Shown piece after piece: positions 42,628 to 55,300 of a DNA stretch of 64,000 nt. Each line of letters starts with the position of its first letter. The first letter of the stretch is position 1. The DNA lies in NCBI GenBank assembly GCA_021613335.1, contig JAJTWR010000299.1, positions 893,501 to 957,500 of the forward strand, given 5' to 3'. This DNA is from Whitmania pigra. Taxonomy: Eukaryota; Annelida; Clitellata; Hirudinida; Haemopidae. The notes under the pieces were generated by a model. It saw only the letters and a program-made list of their open reading frames with translations. It searched no databases and was not told where the DNA came from. A program made the translations under genes and the position numbers.

Positions 42628-43580
42628 GAATCTGATTTTAGAAAATTTTTATATAGAAACTTGCATGACTTGATGTTGTTTGGGTTTGTTAAACAATGAT
42701 ATAGTATGCTTTCTTGTTCAATGCATTTCTTCTATATTACTGTCTTTGCATCTTGTTAAAGCTTGAGACAAAACCTTTCATTTTCATTTTGTCTCACTGA
42801 CTTTAAATTGAGATGGCTGATAGATTTTAATATTTTTGACATGCAAATTGGGTCTTGATTTTCTTGGTTCCCGAAATTCGTGAATCACATTCTTTTTAAA
42901 ACATCTTGCCTAGCGCACATTCTGGATCGGATTGTTCTTCATTAATTTCAGTTTTGAAAGTTAGATTTATATGGTGATGATGTTGTTGTGATTATGTTAC
43001 ATATTTTGAAAAGGTCCAATGATAAACTTGAAGCTGTTTCATGCCTTGGCCCACTGGACATTATTTTATTGCCTTGCCCTCTCAGTTTTTCGTGAGACAT
43101 CTGTTCGTCGTGCCCTGAATCGTCTGCAGCACGCGTTGTTCATATCAAATCCGACGGTCTTCCACTGGTTAGTACGAGAGTTTTGTTGTCTGCAACTCAG
43201 GAAGTGTGACTTCATATCGCGTCCCAGTAAATGCGGTCGGTCGATTGTTGTTGCAAAAATGCGAGCATCTTGTTTTGCAGTCTATTGATAGGCATAATAA
43301 TTTGCTTTTTGGGGTTTTCGTGTTTGTTTATGACTTGCAAATGTTCTGGGCTTTCTGTATTTTGTTTTTTGTCAGGGACTTGGCTTCCAGCCTTCTCCAA
43401 AAGAATGGGCATGATTTTTTTGAATCTGTTACATCGTTCATCATGACGTAAATTTCGAGAATTGTGAATGAACATTATCCGCCTTTATGAATATGAAGTG
43501 CTTTTGCTACCTGTGCTCCAACCCGAGTAACTTGTTTAAACTGGCAAATGTTTGTTATAATAAATGCTTTGATGTACCTA
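42628..43580. other. 3' flank of ARNT-like gene
   Basis: Presumably the long 3' UTR of the ARNT-like gene and its flank. An AATAAA occurs near 43559. Overlapping short frames at 43019-43475 on both strands show no family resemblance. Confidence 0.5.
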
Positions 43581-43950
43581 CACGGTTTCCGTAAAGTCTG
43601 AGTATATAGCTATAAACACATACTTTTTAAAAAGAAAATAATTTTATTCAATTCTAATGTTGATAAATAATATTTCCAACATGATTTTCATCATTTTCCA
43701 TGCTTAATTCGTCCAAGACACTGCATGTTTCTTTAAACTTTCCGCCCAATTTCCCGATGGTAATAAAACATAGTTTGCCAATAAGGGTGTGGAATGCAAA
43801 ATTCTTTCGCAATTTTGCGATAAGACCATCCTTTTCGTCCACTTAGAATTACCAATTCAATTCGTTCTTTAGTCAGGGCCATCATTCAATCTGGAGAAAA
43901 AAAATAAAATAGTGAAATTCCCTATGTACCCATACTTTATGGACACCCTG
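43581..43950 (-). mobile_element. Internally deleted mariner-like element (370 bp)
   Basis: Terminal inverted repeats are visible. On the right, read inward on the - strand, CAGGGTGTCCATAAAGTATG; on the left, CACGGTTTCCGTAAAGTCTG; about four of five bases match. TA dinucleotides flank both ends (43579-43580 and 43951-43952), as expected of Tc1/mariner. Between them on the - strand is the start of a transposase: MALTKERIELVILSGRKGWSYRKIAKEF, a helix-turn-helix paired-like domain, then after a frameshift KFKETCSVLDEL, matching the second HTH and linker. The catalytic DDE region is missing. This is a non-autonomous, MITE-like derivative. Confidence 0.82.
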
Positions 43951-44103
43951 TAGAATCAAGAAATTGTAGATTTTTTGTTCATTTGGTGGCGCATATTGTG
44001 GTATGGAATTTCAAAGCATCGTTTCTCCAATTCTAGTCTAAACGAGGCTAGATCTAAACAAGGTCTGTTCAATGATAAATCCTAATGACACAAAAAATGA
44101 TTG

Positions 44104-44119
44104 GGCGAGATGTTTCGCC
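44104..44119 (-). promoter_or_regulatory. Histone-type 3' stem-loop (degenerate)
   Basis: On the - strand GGCGAAACATCTCGCC has the size and position of the replication-dependent histone mRNA stem-loop: a 6-bp stem with one mismatch and a 4-nt loop, about 22 nt after the histone H1 stop, followed by CAATCA. The stem bases differ from the usual GGCTCT/AGAGCC. Confidence 0.6.
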
Positions 44120-44141
44120 TAGGTGATGTTCTTTCTTCTCT

Positions 44142-44720
44142 TCAGACACTCTTGGACATCCTCGTAGGCTTCTTGGCAGGTGAGACCTTTTCCTTCCTTT
44201 TGGGACTGACGGCCGCGAGCTTTGCTTTCTTGGGCTCCGCTGGAGACTTTTTCGGCACTAATTTGTCGACTTTCTTGGGCCTGTCGGCGCCCGGCTTTCT
44301 CTCTGCATCGACAGGGGCGGCCTCGCTCTTTTCTGCGGGTTTTTTCTTCGGAACAGTTTTTTTTTCTTGTCGGCGACTTTTTTTACGGCTGCCGGTTTCT
44401 TTGTCGGAGCGGCAGCGGCTTTCTTCTCCTTTTTGGCATCGCTGGCTGCACCCAGTCTGAAGCTTCCCGTCGCTCCGCAGCCCTTGGATTGCTTCAGAGT
44501 CTCGGACTTGACTCCGTTACGCAGAGCCGCTTTCAATCTTGTATTGACTGCATGCTCGTCGGCGCCAACTTTGAAATTCGCCACGAGTTATCCAGATTCC
44601 GATGGACTCAAGCATTCTAAAACCGTCGCTAATAACTTCTTGAAAAATCACGGGAAATGGAATGAAAACTCTTGATGGAAGACCACCAAAACTCTCGGAA
44701 TAGGATCGATGAAATTTCAT
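44142..44720 (-). pseudogene. Histone H1 pseudogene (frameshifted)
   Basis: The - strand encodes recognisable histone H1 split over three frames without introns. The first piece (from about 44720) has PVIFQEVISDGFRMLES, resembling the start of the winged-helix globular domain. The second, 44584 to about 44360, reads ANFKVGADEHAVNTRLKAAL, then KQSKGCGATGSFRL, the end of the globular domain, and the beginning of a Lys/Ala/Pro tail. The third, to the stop at 44142-44144, continues the tail (VPKKKPAEKSEAAPVDAERK to PAKKPTRMSKSV). About eight residues around the recognition helix are missing, and a second shift sits in a 9-nt homopolymer. Tail codons remain clean in each frame, so the inactivation is recent, or the homopolymer shift is an assembly error. 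Linker histone H1 compacts nucleosomes when intact. Confidence 0.8.
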
Positions 44721-45991
44721 TCGAGAGTCTTCTAAGAAAGCATTTTTAGCTGAACAGCTTTTTACTTCATTAAATTTGCTAATGAACTACTTGTTACTAC
44801 GCATAAATAGTCTTTCTGAAGGAAACATGCCTCCAAATATTTCGAGACCATCTCCAGTATTATCATCCCCTTTGCTAAGATTAAACATGATAATGACTTT
44901 GGTTTCCAACAGGACACACCTCAAAGGAGACGATTTGTTTCAGAAATAAGTAGTGAGCGTCGTGGAAGGCGGGTATACAATAATAGAAAACAATATTTAG
45001 ACGTTGTTTTGTTGAAAGAGGCGATATTTGAAATCAAATTATTAATTAAAATAATAGACAAGTAAGTGCACAGTACATCATATTAACAGTTTGTATGAAG
45101 CAATGAAATGATTTGGAACTGCTATTATTGTCTTACATTGTAAGAATCTAAAAGACATGACAAATGCAAAACAACTTCTTTTAACGCTTATCTCTAGAAT
45201 TTATCATAAGATCACAAAACAAATTGTCGAATTTGATACATCAAATAAAGTCTGGCGTTGACAAAAAATAATGCAGTCGAAAGTTATTGTAGAAAATCAA
45301 AGCGCTCTTAAAGTGTTAGTCAGCGCACATTTCCACCAATCAACAGTTTCACGCAGTCACCCTACAAATTTTGTTCATTCCACAATTTGATAAAAAGTAG
45401 TGAGTGACTCTTTTCGACAGTTAATTCAACTTTTCAACGCATGAGGAGATTGAAATTTTAATGGCGAACCAACTTGGACGACACATATGGTGATTTTAAT
45501 GGCCAATAGCGTTAAGTGTAGATTACATGACATTTAAAAGTTTAGCAGCAGCACATTTTGAAGCTTTTGTAAACTAAGTGAGGACGCATTTATTTCATAG
45601 TTAGACAAGAAGAATTTTTTTGCTATTGTTGCATCTTCCTGATTATTAGTATTTTCAAGTTAATCTTGGTCAACTTTTTCGTCCCGTGTTAGTAAACATT
45701 CTATAAAAAGCGTGGCATGCCGTTATGGAATGGCAACTAAACTTATGATCGCACCTTGTTTGTATTTAAGATCTGCTTGTATTCTATTTGGTCGCAGACA
45801 TTTTGTGACCGGCGAATGCACTAAGAAATTTAGACTTGTCAATAAAGATAAAAGATTTATTTTCATGAGGTACATTTAACAAGTTTACTAAAGGGCCATG
45901 CAGTCTCCTTAAGGAGCTTTTACCCTATCATAACTTTTGTTTTTTGAGATACTTATTTTGTCTTATTTGAAGTTCTGCTCAGCAAAGAATT
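44721..45991. other. Intergenic region upstream of FDPS
   Basis: AT-rich sequence with no recognisable gene or repeat. It should include the FDPS promoter. Confidence 0.55.
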
Positions 45992-48621
45992 ATGGCGAGT
46001 ATTTTAAATGAAGATAAGGTCAAGCATATCGAGAAAGAGTTTGACAAGGTATTTTATTCACTAGTCGATGATTTGGTATGCCATCTTCCTCCTGATACTT
46101 TGGATTCCAAGAAATGGTTTAAAAGGGTAAGTATCAAAGAATTTGACATTTTTACATTGTATTGTTAGACAATAAATTGCAGTTGTTTCTTAACAATTGT
46201 TTGTAATGCCTGAGCAGAAAATAATGAAGCAAATTAAAATGTATACTTTTTAAATTTGTGAGATCTTTTAGAATTTTAATCTTGAAATAAATGATTCAAT
46301 TTCTCACTTTATCAGGTACTCGAGTATAACGTTCCACATGGCAAAAGGAATAGGGGTCTAAGTGTTGTGTTTTCTTATCAATGCCTGGCAAATGGAAATA
46401 CCACTGAGGAAGATTTGAAAATAGCATCAATACTGGGCTGGTGCATAGAATTGGTAATTTCAAATCACCATTAAAGTTAAATTTACAAATTAAATTAGCA
46501 AATTGTTAAATAAGGTAAATTTAAAGTAAAGTTATGGAATTTGGTTTTGCCTAGCTCCAAGCATTTTTTCTGGTTGCTGATGATATGATGGACAGTTCTT
46601 CTTCAAGGAGAGGGCAACCATGTTGGTACATGATTGTAAGTGCTGAACATTCAGATTCTATTATTTGAGTTTTTATTGCTCATTTGGCTCAATTATTAGT
46701 GAATTTGTTGTAAGAATAACCCAAACAGCATTAAGGAGAAATTTATGATTCATATTCACAAATACCACAAAAGGTCGCACGATGAAACCAATAACTAGAA
46801 AGATCAGATTGACTACAATCAACGTTCATAATGTCTTATGGCGTCTCAAAAATGCGGGATGGCTCAATGCGATTATTGATGGGATGGATGCGATGGATAC
46901 TTTCCCGCACGCAGCCTTAATGGCACCAGTTGTAACGTGTTGGGTTGGTAGCCCACCCTGAACTCCTTGGAATTAAAGACTGCATCCTATGTGGGTAATG
47001 GGAATGCCATTACCATTCAGGCACCCAGAGGATTGGCTAAACACAACAACGAAATATTAATTCAATTTAAGATTACTACTCTGTTTAACAAGGTTTTGAA
47101 ATTAAATAATTAATTAATACATGGTATATTTGTCTGTTATTTATCTGAAAGATGGAAATATTATTATATATATATTATTGGTTTTTATATTTTTTTGAAT
47201 GATTTGAAATGATTCTGAAATTAAATTAAAGTTTGAGATTTTTTTAATTTAAGAAGTTTATTTACCATGAACATAAGCAATAAATGTTTAGGCTGTGATG
47301 AATATTTTATGATATTCTTAGTATAACTAACTTATTTTGTTAAGGCTTGACTTATAAATAGATTTAATATTTGATGGCATGCACCTGTTCGTTACTGTAA
47401 CAAAATTTCCTCCTAACTTGCACCTCTGATCCTATGTGGTGACATCAAAATTAATAATGTTTATTAATAACAAGAATTGATTTTCATTAAAAGAAAGATG
47501 TGGGCCTCAAAGCCATCAATGACTCGTTGTATATAGAATCAGCTCTCTACTTTCTACTCAAGAAGCATCTCAGGCACAAACATTACTATACTGACATTGT
47601 TGATCTTTTTCATGAAGTAAGTGATATACTAAAATGGAATCACTCTTATTAATATTATTATTATTGTTATCACTGTAGTTATTGTTGTCATCAGTATTTG
47701 TATTATTGTTTATTAACATCCAATTTGAAACATGATGATTAGGACTTGGAGGCACTAGCTTGATTAAATAAGTTTAAGTAAGTTCAGATTAGCATACAAG
47801 CATTGTCATAATAATTGCAAACCTATCCATGTATTTTGAACAAATCTTTTATGACTGCAGACCACATTGAACACAATAATTGGACAACAACTGGACACAT
47901 CTGCAAAGGATGCAGACATTGAAGGCTTCACCCTTGAGAGATACAATGCAACAATAAAATACAAGACAGCCTACTATTCATTCCACTTGCCAATGGCCTG
48001 TGCTTTATACATGGTGACAACTTGATAATTTATGGTTAAATTTAAGATTTCAGCATAATTTGTGCATTTTTTCTTTAGGCAGGCATAAATGATCCTAAGA
48101 TTCATGAGGAAGCCAAAACAATTCTATTGAAAATAGGCGAATTCTTTCAAATACAGGCATGTGAAAAATTACTTATTTTAAGTTTCTGACTTTGTCATTA
48201 CTTTTCATACTTTAATTTTCAGGATGATTATTTGGATGCCTTTGGAGATCCAAATGTGACAGGGAAAATTGGAACCGATATTGAGGAGAACAAATGTTCA
48301 TGGCTTATCATGCAAGCCCTGTCACGGTGCGATGAAAACCAGGAATCTGTGCTGAAAGTTCGTGCCTAAATATTTATTTTTGTTTGATGGTTTCCATAAT
48401 GGCTATATGTTGCTTCTCAGAACATCTATGGCCACAAAGATGGTGAAAAAGTGGCACAGGTCAAGCAAATATATCTCGACCTCGGCTTAAAGGAGGCGTA
48501 CGATGAATACGAGTCCCAAAGTCACGAGGAACTCCTGGAGCTGATTGAACAAATTTCTCCCGAACTCCCAAAGGAAATGTTTCTACTCCTACTGGCGAAA
48601 ATCTACAAGAGATGCAAATGA
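45992..48621 (+). CDS. FDPS: Farnesyl diphosphate synthase
   Basis: Eight exons join in phase: 45992-46126, 46316-46453, 46555-46635, 47494-47616, 47861-48013, 48079-48156, 48223-48357 and 48421-48621, giving 347 aa (family 340-355). The enzyme condenses IPP with DMAPP and then GPP to make farnesyl diphosphate for dolichol, ubiquinone, prenylated proteins and, in arthropods, juvenile hormones. Both Asp-rich motifs are intact: [20 protein letters not shown] (first, DDxxD) and [14 protein letters not shown] (second), with GKRNRG binding diphosphate and [16 protein letters not shown] following. The residue before the first motif region (chain-length determinant) is FFLVADD, typical of FPP synthases. 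It starts [10 protein letters not shown] with no mitochondrial presequence visible. The intron after 48156 uses a GC donor. The gene runs tail-to-tail with BRD10. Confidence 0.95.
48157..48222 (+). other. GC-AG intron in FDPS
   Basis: The exon ends ...FQIQ with CAG followed by GCATGT, and the next exon starts with DDYLD after TTTTCAG. Using the nearest GT (GTGAAA, 4 nt later) would add 4 nt and break the frame inside the invariant second Asp-rich motif, so a GC donor is required. Confidence 0.88.
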
Positions 48622-49381
48622 ACCCTCGTCCAACGTTCACCTCCCATTGTATTGTAAATATCACTTTAGTTTTGATTGTAATTAATTCTTGCACGTTACG
48701 GCCTAGGCATGCTATTTGGACACCGAGGATGCCTGAAATGCACTCCTACCAATTTTGAACATGTTAAATATGTTTATAAATTTAGATCTTAAAGTCTTCA
48801 ACATCTTAAAAATTCAAGAGTTGTGTTAACATTTCAAGAGTTGTGACACATCTGGCATGATACAAGCTAGTTTCTTCATGCACATTATCTTCCTCGAGTG
48901 TCTTCAGTGACAGGAATGCCAAAAATGATGTCAAGAACAACTCAATAGTAAATATAAATTTTATTTACGAGGGGCAGGGTCCTATCCGAACAAAAATCGA
49001 CCAATTTGCATAATTTGAGACGTCATGATCTTTATGTATTAGTGACATTCATGACATTTAACTGTTGCAACACAATAAAATAAAACAGGGTGAAACGAGT
49101 TTTAAAATTGTTTTTTCCCCCAATGATTTGGACATCTAAACATACTGATGTGAATAATTAACCGTTGATCATGCTTGCTTTCCAAAAGGCAACAAGGGTT
49201 GGTTCATAAAATGTCAACACGTAGTTAATGAATTGCATACAACACTCCTATAAATTTAGTTACCATTTAATTAATAAAGAAAATACATTCAAACAAAGGA
49301 CCACATGAAACAGTCATTTTCGTTTGTCGTGCGGTTAAGATCCTATGCAAGTGTCTTCAGTCAACTCGTTCATTCAGGACA
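48622..49381. other. Convergent 3' region FDPS / BRD10
   Basis: About 760 bp of shared 3' flank. AATAAA hexamers on + occur near 49075-49080. No coding sequence seen. Confidence 0.6.
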
Positions 49382-52300
49382 TCATTTGCCCTGAGAAGTG
49401 ACTTGGTTGAATTGTATGGGTTTCTGAGGTTGAGCAAGCACCCTCAGCACCTCCTTATTCAAAAGTACGGGGATGTTCAGACTGGATGGCGATGCAGGAA
49501 CTCTGATGCTGGAATTTACTTGAGCAGGTGAGACTGGTATCAACCCAGGACCTATAAGTTGGTGTGGCATACTGGAGTTAGACAGGCTGTCAAAAACAAG
49601 CTGTTGAACTATAGACTCATTTATGTTTCGTTCTTGACTTTGAGACTCTGAGATGCTAATGGAAGATCTGTTATAACTTGTTAAGTTTGAATTGACTGAC
49701 GCGGGCAGTTGAAAAGGAATTGCCGTCTTGAGTTGAGGCTTGGCAGGTAACGGAGTAAAGGAATTATTTGCAAGAAGGAGGATAGACTGTCCATTCTCAC
49801 AATTTAGTTGGCCTACTTGTAGCGGTAGACAATTCACGTTTGCCTGCATGTTGGCTGCAGCATGGCTGGTACCAGGGGAATTCACAATTGGTATTAGGCC
49901 GGCCACTTTTTGTATCGGTTGACTGGGCCGTGCAGAATGGACTGGAGCATAGTTCCCTGAGACTTGTGCCTTGAGAGGAATGAGGACTCTTGAGGAAAGA
50001 GGCAAGGATGAAATGTTCACAGGCCGACTTGTTTTCAAGGATGGCGAACCAGAACTTATGGCCACAAAAGTATTTTGAGGCTTCACAATGTGATTGCTGA
50101 TATTTATGCTGGAATTTGAAATTGGCAAAACATTCTGGAAATTGATTACCATGCTGGAAGTTATTGGACATAGCTGTATCGACTTGTTGCCGGATGATGC
50201 ACTCAGGTTTTGGACAGGCATGGAAGGTATGAAAGATTGGGAAATTGCCTTTTGTAATGGTGATTGGCTAAGGCTCACATTTTTTGGAAGAATTATCAAG
50301 CCTGGGGTACCTGGATTACATGGAGATAAATTTACAAGAGAAAGACTAGAGTGCGGGTTGTTCAGAATCTTACTGGGATTGAAGCTGGTAGGGTTATAGG
50401 AGAGTTGCTGGGTCCCAGGTTTTTGAATGAACACGCTTGGCACGTTGGTCGATGGCCTACTCTTCGTGTTAGTCTGTGGAGATAACGCCATGTTAGATAT
50501 ATGAGAAGAAGCTGTGGATGACTTCAACGTTGGAGGGGTTTTTGAAGACATAATGGCCTGATCCGTGAGCGCTAGAAATGTAGAAATATCACTTACAGAC
50601 TGAGGTAGGACAGACAGGGAATTAAGAGATGGTCCCCTAATATTGCTTGCAGTACTTGGAATAACGGATGTTTGAAAATGTGGAGATTTCACACTGGATG
50701 AATACACTGTGCTCACTTCGGCCAAATTGGCCATGGACTCTGTGACAGTAGAAGTGCAAGGTAATGCATTATGTTTGGTTAAGTCAATCAGGTTTATAGA
50801 TGAAATTGCCACAATTCTGTCATCCTTAATCTGTAGATTAGGGTCTTTCAATAATTGAGAAGATGTGGATGTGAATGTACCTGAAGTGGCTGCTTGAAGA
50901 AATTCTTCTGATTTCTTGGTGACTGATGGAACCTCGACATTGCAAGCAGAAGCCATGATTGAATCGTCGGTCAAATAATCATCACATTTATATCTCTGCG
51001 GTCTGTTGAGCAGTCTCTTTGACCTTGTAGTTGCCAGAGGCAGCTGAGGCTGAACATTATTGCGCTTCCTTAGGACTCTTCCTTCGGTAAGAAGCAGAGC
51101 CATGTCGATGTCGTTTTCAAATATGTTCTTCTTTTTTGTTTCCGTCTTGTCGTGCAGAGAATTTGTGCTTTCGACCGTTTTCGATTCAGACTCCATTTCA
51201 TTGCTCTGAGAATCTCCAGGAGAGGAAGGCTCCCTAGCAGAACTTTCATCCATTGTCTCCTCATCTGGCTGCGATATTAACAAAATTTTAAATGCTTAAC
51301 TTGATTCTGATCATGATAGAAGTTCCTGACTCACAGTGTCAGGGATTTCATTGTATGCTTCTGCTTCCTTTCTCATTTGCATCCTCGTTTTTTTCAACAT
51401 CTGAGCAAGTTTAGTCTCGTGAGGTTCCAAGTCTTTCAGTAGATAATCCAAATTCTCCAACAAAACTTTTTCTGAATTTTTCTTAGTGCCATTCTAAATG
51501 ACCAATTATATTTAATTATAAATAATAATTTAAACAAAACATGATGTTTTGGATACCTTTGATTGGCAGGAAATATTCAAATCAACTTCATTTTCTGCTC
51601 TCTTCTTAATACTTTCTACGAGATTCCTGATGTCCTGGATGCTCTCAGCAACCAATTCAAACTCTTCCAAATTTGGTCCCTACAACATCAAAAATAAAAA
51701 GTCAATCCCAAAATAAGAAACAATAACAGCAAATATGTACATATATGGTTGGTTCAAAACTTAGGCAGGGACTGTCTTCTTCATCAACATCCATCTTTGT
51801 CTCGTCTAGTTCATACTCAATGCCAGATTCTTTCGCATCGCCTTTAAAGTCTTCGCTTGAATCATTGTCGGCTTCTTCGGAGGTGTCATAATTTTTTACT
51901 TCTGTCAATTCACTTGAATCTAATGACACAGCTTCCGATGGTGTGCTCAAAACATCTCGAACTTCTTTTGTAAGGCCATCATCGTCATCGTCTCCTATTT
52001 CGGTCTTTACCTCATCCTCACACTTTTCTTCTTTCACCTTCTTTTTTCTGCTTTTATCAGAAATTTTTCCGGTTCGGTCATTCGCCCCCTCGGCACCTGA
52101 AAGGAGCTGTTTTTTACTACGAAGGTTACGTTCTGGCAAAAATGGTGCCAAGTCTTTCCAGTCATTTCTGTTGGTCCTCTTTTTAGTGGACTTTTCAGTG
52201 TTTTCTGATGGTGCGTTCGTTTTATTTTTGTTCACAGGAGTAGCATTTTTCTTAGATTCCTCTATAATTTTCCTTTCTGACCTTCTGGGCATAGCGGCCG

Positions 52301-55300
52301 TAAAAGACCAATCGCTTTCCAAATTTTCCTCTTGTTCCGAGCTTAGGGTCATCGACTTATTATCCGCCGAGTCTAACGTCCCTCGCGTAGATTTTCTGGC
52401 CTTGGCGTTGTTTCCGCATTCCGCATTCACACTCATGTTTTTATCATTCAGAGAAATGTTATTGCATTTCGGTTTTATCTGGTGACTATCGTCGGCCTCT
52501 TTTTCGTCTTCCGAGTCGCTCTCTGATTCCGAACGACTGGATTCACTTTGATCAACTTGATAATTTTTTAACTGCCTAGGATTCTGCAATCAGAAGAATG
52601 TTGCTTGTATGATATTTGTTACTTAATAACAATAAAATTGAATAATAAATGTAGCACTACTTACTTGTCGAAGTCTGCTGTCTCTGGTTCTTGTTTTACA
52701 GTCATCCTCAACAACCAATACCTTTCTTGGCCTTTTCTTTGATTGCTTCTTGGACCTCTTCTTTGAATAATAACTGACATCATCCTAAAAAATAAAAACA
52801 AATCATCATGCTGCTCAATAGATCTTCAACTTTAGGTCATATAAAAATCTTTGACTTGCAACTGACATCATAGTTGAACTCAATAGGTCCTATTTCTACA
52901 GTGGGCAATGGGCTCTGCTTGTAAATTCTGACATCATCTCCACAAAACTGTGAAAAATAAAAAAAAGTATTCCCTTCTTTGTCGACCCCAAGTTCTCGAG
53001 GTCTCAAGTCAATAATATCCTGTTTCTCTATGGCATCCAAAAGAGATTTCTGTATGTTCTAAAAATTTACAATTTGTAACATTTAAATCAAATAGCTGAC
53101 ATTAGTGTAAAAGGCTAATGAATAGAAAAGAGCTACAACCAACCAGTAAATGGTCACAAACTGACTTGACAATCCAGACCTTTTGATAGTATGTCAAATC
53201 GTGGTACGATTTCGTGACCAGAGGATTATTGTATCCTTTTAAAGAAAACAAATGCATTTAAAACATCAGCATAAAAAATAAACGTCAAACTACGACTCAC
53301 CCATGATTTTAAAGAATTGTTCGTCAATTGCCAACTTCTCAGATACCTGGTAACAAATAGAATGATCATGCTGTAAAGTATGAGTCCTTAGCACGACTCA
53401 ACATTTAGGCGTACCAACCCCATTGATGTCGTAGTTCGAATCACTGAGAGATTTAAACCATGGCGAGATGTGATCCTTCATCTTTTCTTCCCAAACTTTA
53501 TTGGTCATCAAATTTCCACCAAGATGAAGTCTGTTTTCAATAGAGAATCGATAACTACAAGAAATCCTAAAATGCAATCCCTAATATTACTTTGACCGCT
53601 GATTTGCAGAACTGAAGAGTGACGTCATGAGCCTCCGCATGGCGGAACTCTGCCGCGACAAGACGAAGCACCTCTCGAGTTCGTACTGCGAGATGTTCAG
53701 GTTCAGAGGTCGAGAACATAAGAACAGAAAGAGTCCTAGCTGAGGCAGCTGCAAATCAAAGTTTAATCGGTGAACGGTTATCGTAGCATATTATGTCATC
53801 AGTTATTTTTGTAGACACTGCATTTTCTCTTATTCATTTATGATTCCAATTGACGTAGCAAACATCAATCCAGTCATTGATTGAGGAGCGAACGAGGATG
53901 ACCAAATGTACGCAAACCTCCCACATGGCCTTCATCTGGGATCTGGTAACGTGATCGAACAAGTTCTCATCCCACGATTGGAGGGTGCTGACAAAGTGGT
54001 CGAACATGAGCTTCTTCTCGAGCATCCTCTGCTTCTGCAACTCCCTCATCTTCCTGCGTGAGTCCTTTCCCTTCTTTGTCACTCTTGATGGCATCTGCTC
54101 CAAGGCTGTAAATAAAAGTATGAAATACATGATTTTAGGTTTCATTTCATCGTAAGATCCAAATGTGTTTGAACACCACTCACTCTCGGTGGCGATAAGA
54201 GGGTTCCTTGGAGGAACTGCTTCGTTGATTCTGTCTCTCAAGTCCCTAAAAACATGCAATGTCATTCCAGTTGATCATTAATGAATGTATTGAGAAAAAA
54301 ATCATTACTGATTTAAAAAATATATAGCAAGTACTCTGCAAACCTGGAGAGCAGAGCAACTTTCTGGGTAAGAACAGTTTCAAGCTTCTTTGCTTTCTTC
54401 GATATCGAGTGGTCCTCGCCGTTGAACACGAGGCAGTTGTCGATCATGAGCCTCATGTCGGAGACGAATTCCGTTATATCTGAGTATTCCATTCGGAGAA
54501 ACTTGTCTTTCACTGTGAAATTGAAGGAAAATGAAGGATGCGAATAAAATGAAATAAATCCCAAGTGGGTTGTTAACATGCAATTATGTAATGCAATATT
54601 GTGCTGTTCATAGTGATTTGATATACTTTAAAATTATGAGTGCAAACAACATGCGTTCACTAAATCATGGATGATTTTAAACTCCTGTGTCAGCGTTTCC
54701 TTTGGGTCGCCTAAAACACTGAAAACTTCATATTTTTTAAAGACACAATTTTGACAAAACCTTATTCTTAACCATGCATATAATTTTGAGCAAGATGCTT
54801 TTTATAGTTCAAGCAATTTTTGGCTATTATATATTAATGCTCGATGTTGCATCCGGCCATTTGCAGGATGGCAGAGACTGACCATGAACTTTGTTTTGTG
54901 CAAGTTCAAAAAGAGGCCAATGGATAAGATCCAATTATTTTTTTATATTAATAATCTTCCAACTTTGCTCATACTCATAGAAGTTTTTAATTTATTCTTA
55001 TACTTAAAATTCAAATTCCACTCTCATTACATTTCAATAGCAATAAAATAATAAGTTAAGTTAGTACTGCGACAATATAAGTTCACATAACAATGTAAAA
55101 TGCAAGTGGTAATTATTACAATTTAAATGAACTGAAACAAATAAAAAAGCGGTGAAGTTACATCAACATACTTTTTGAAAGCCACATCGGTGTTTCAATC
55201 ATCTCGTAGTAATCCTGACAACCATCTTGTGTCGAGTCGACAGGTTCGATAAAAGGCCAGTTGAGATGTTTGTTCGAGTCACTTAATATCTCGTTCAAGA

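Noticed and set aside
44101..44675. Long + strand frames opposite histone H1
   Set aside because: They are antisense shadows of Lys/Ala/Pro-rich codons; only the - strand has H1 similarity.
51943..52485. 180-codon + strand frame rich in Phe/Ser/Leu
   Set aside because: It is antisense to the acidic and basic coding exon of the BRD10-like gene, where low-complexity codons suppress stops.
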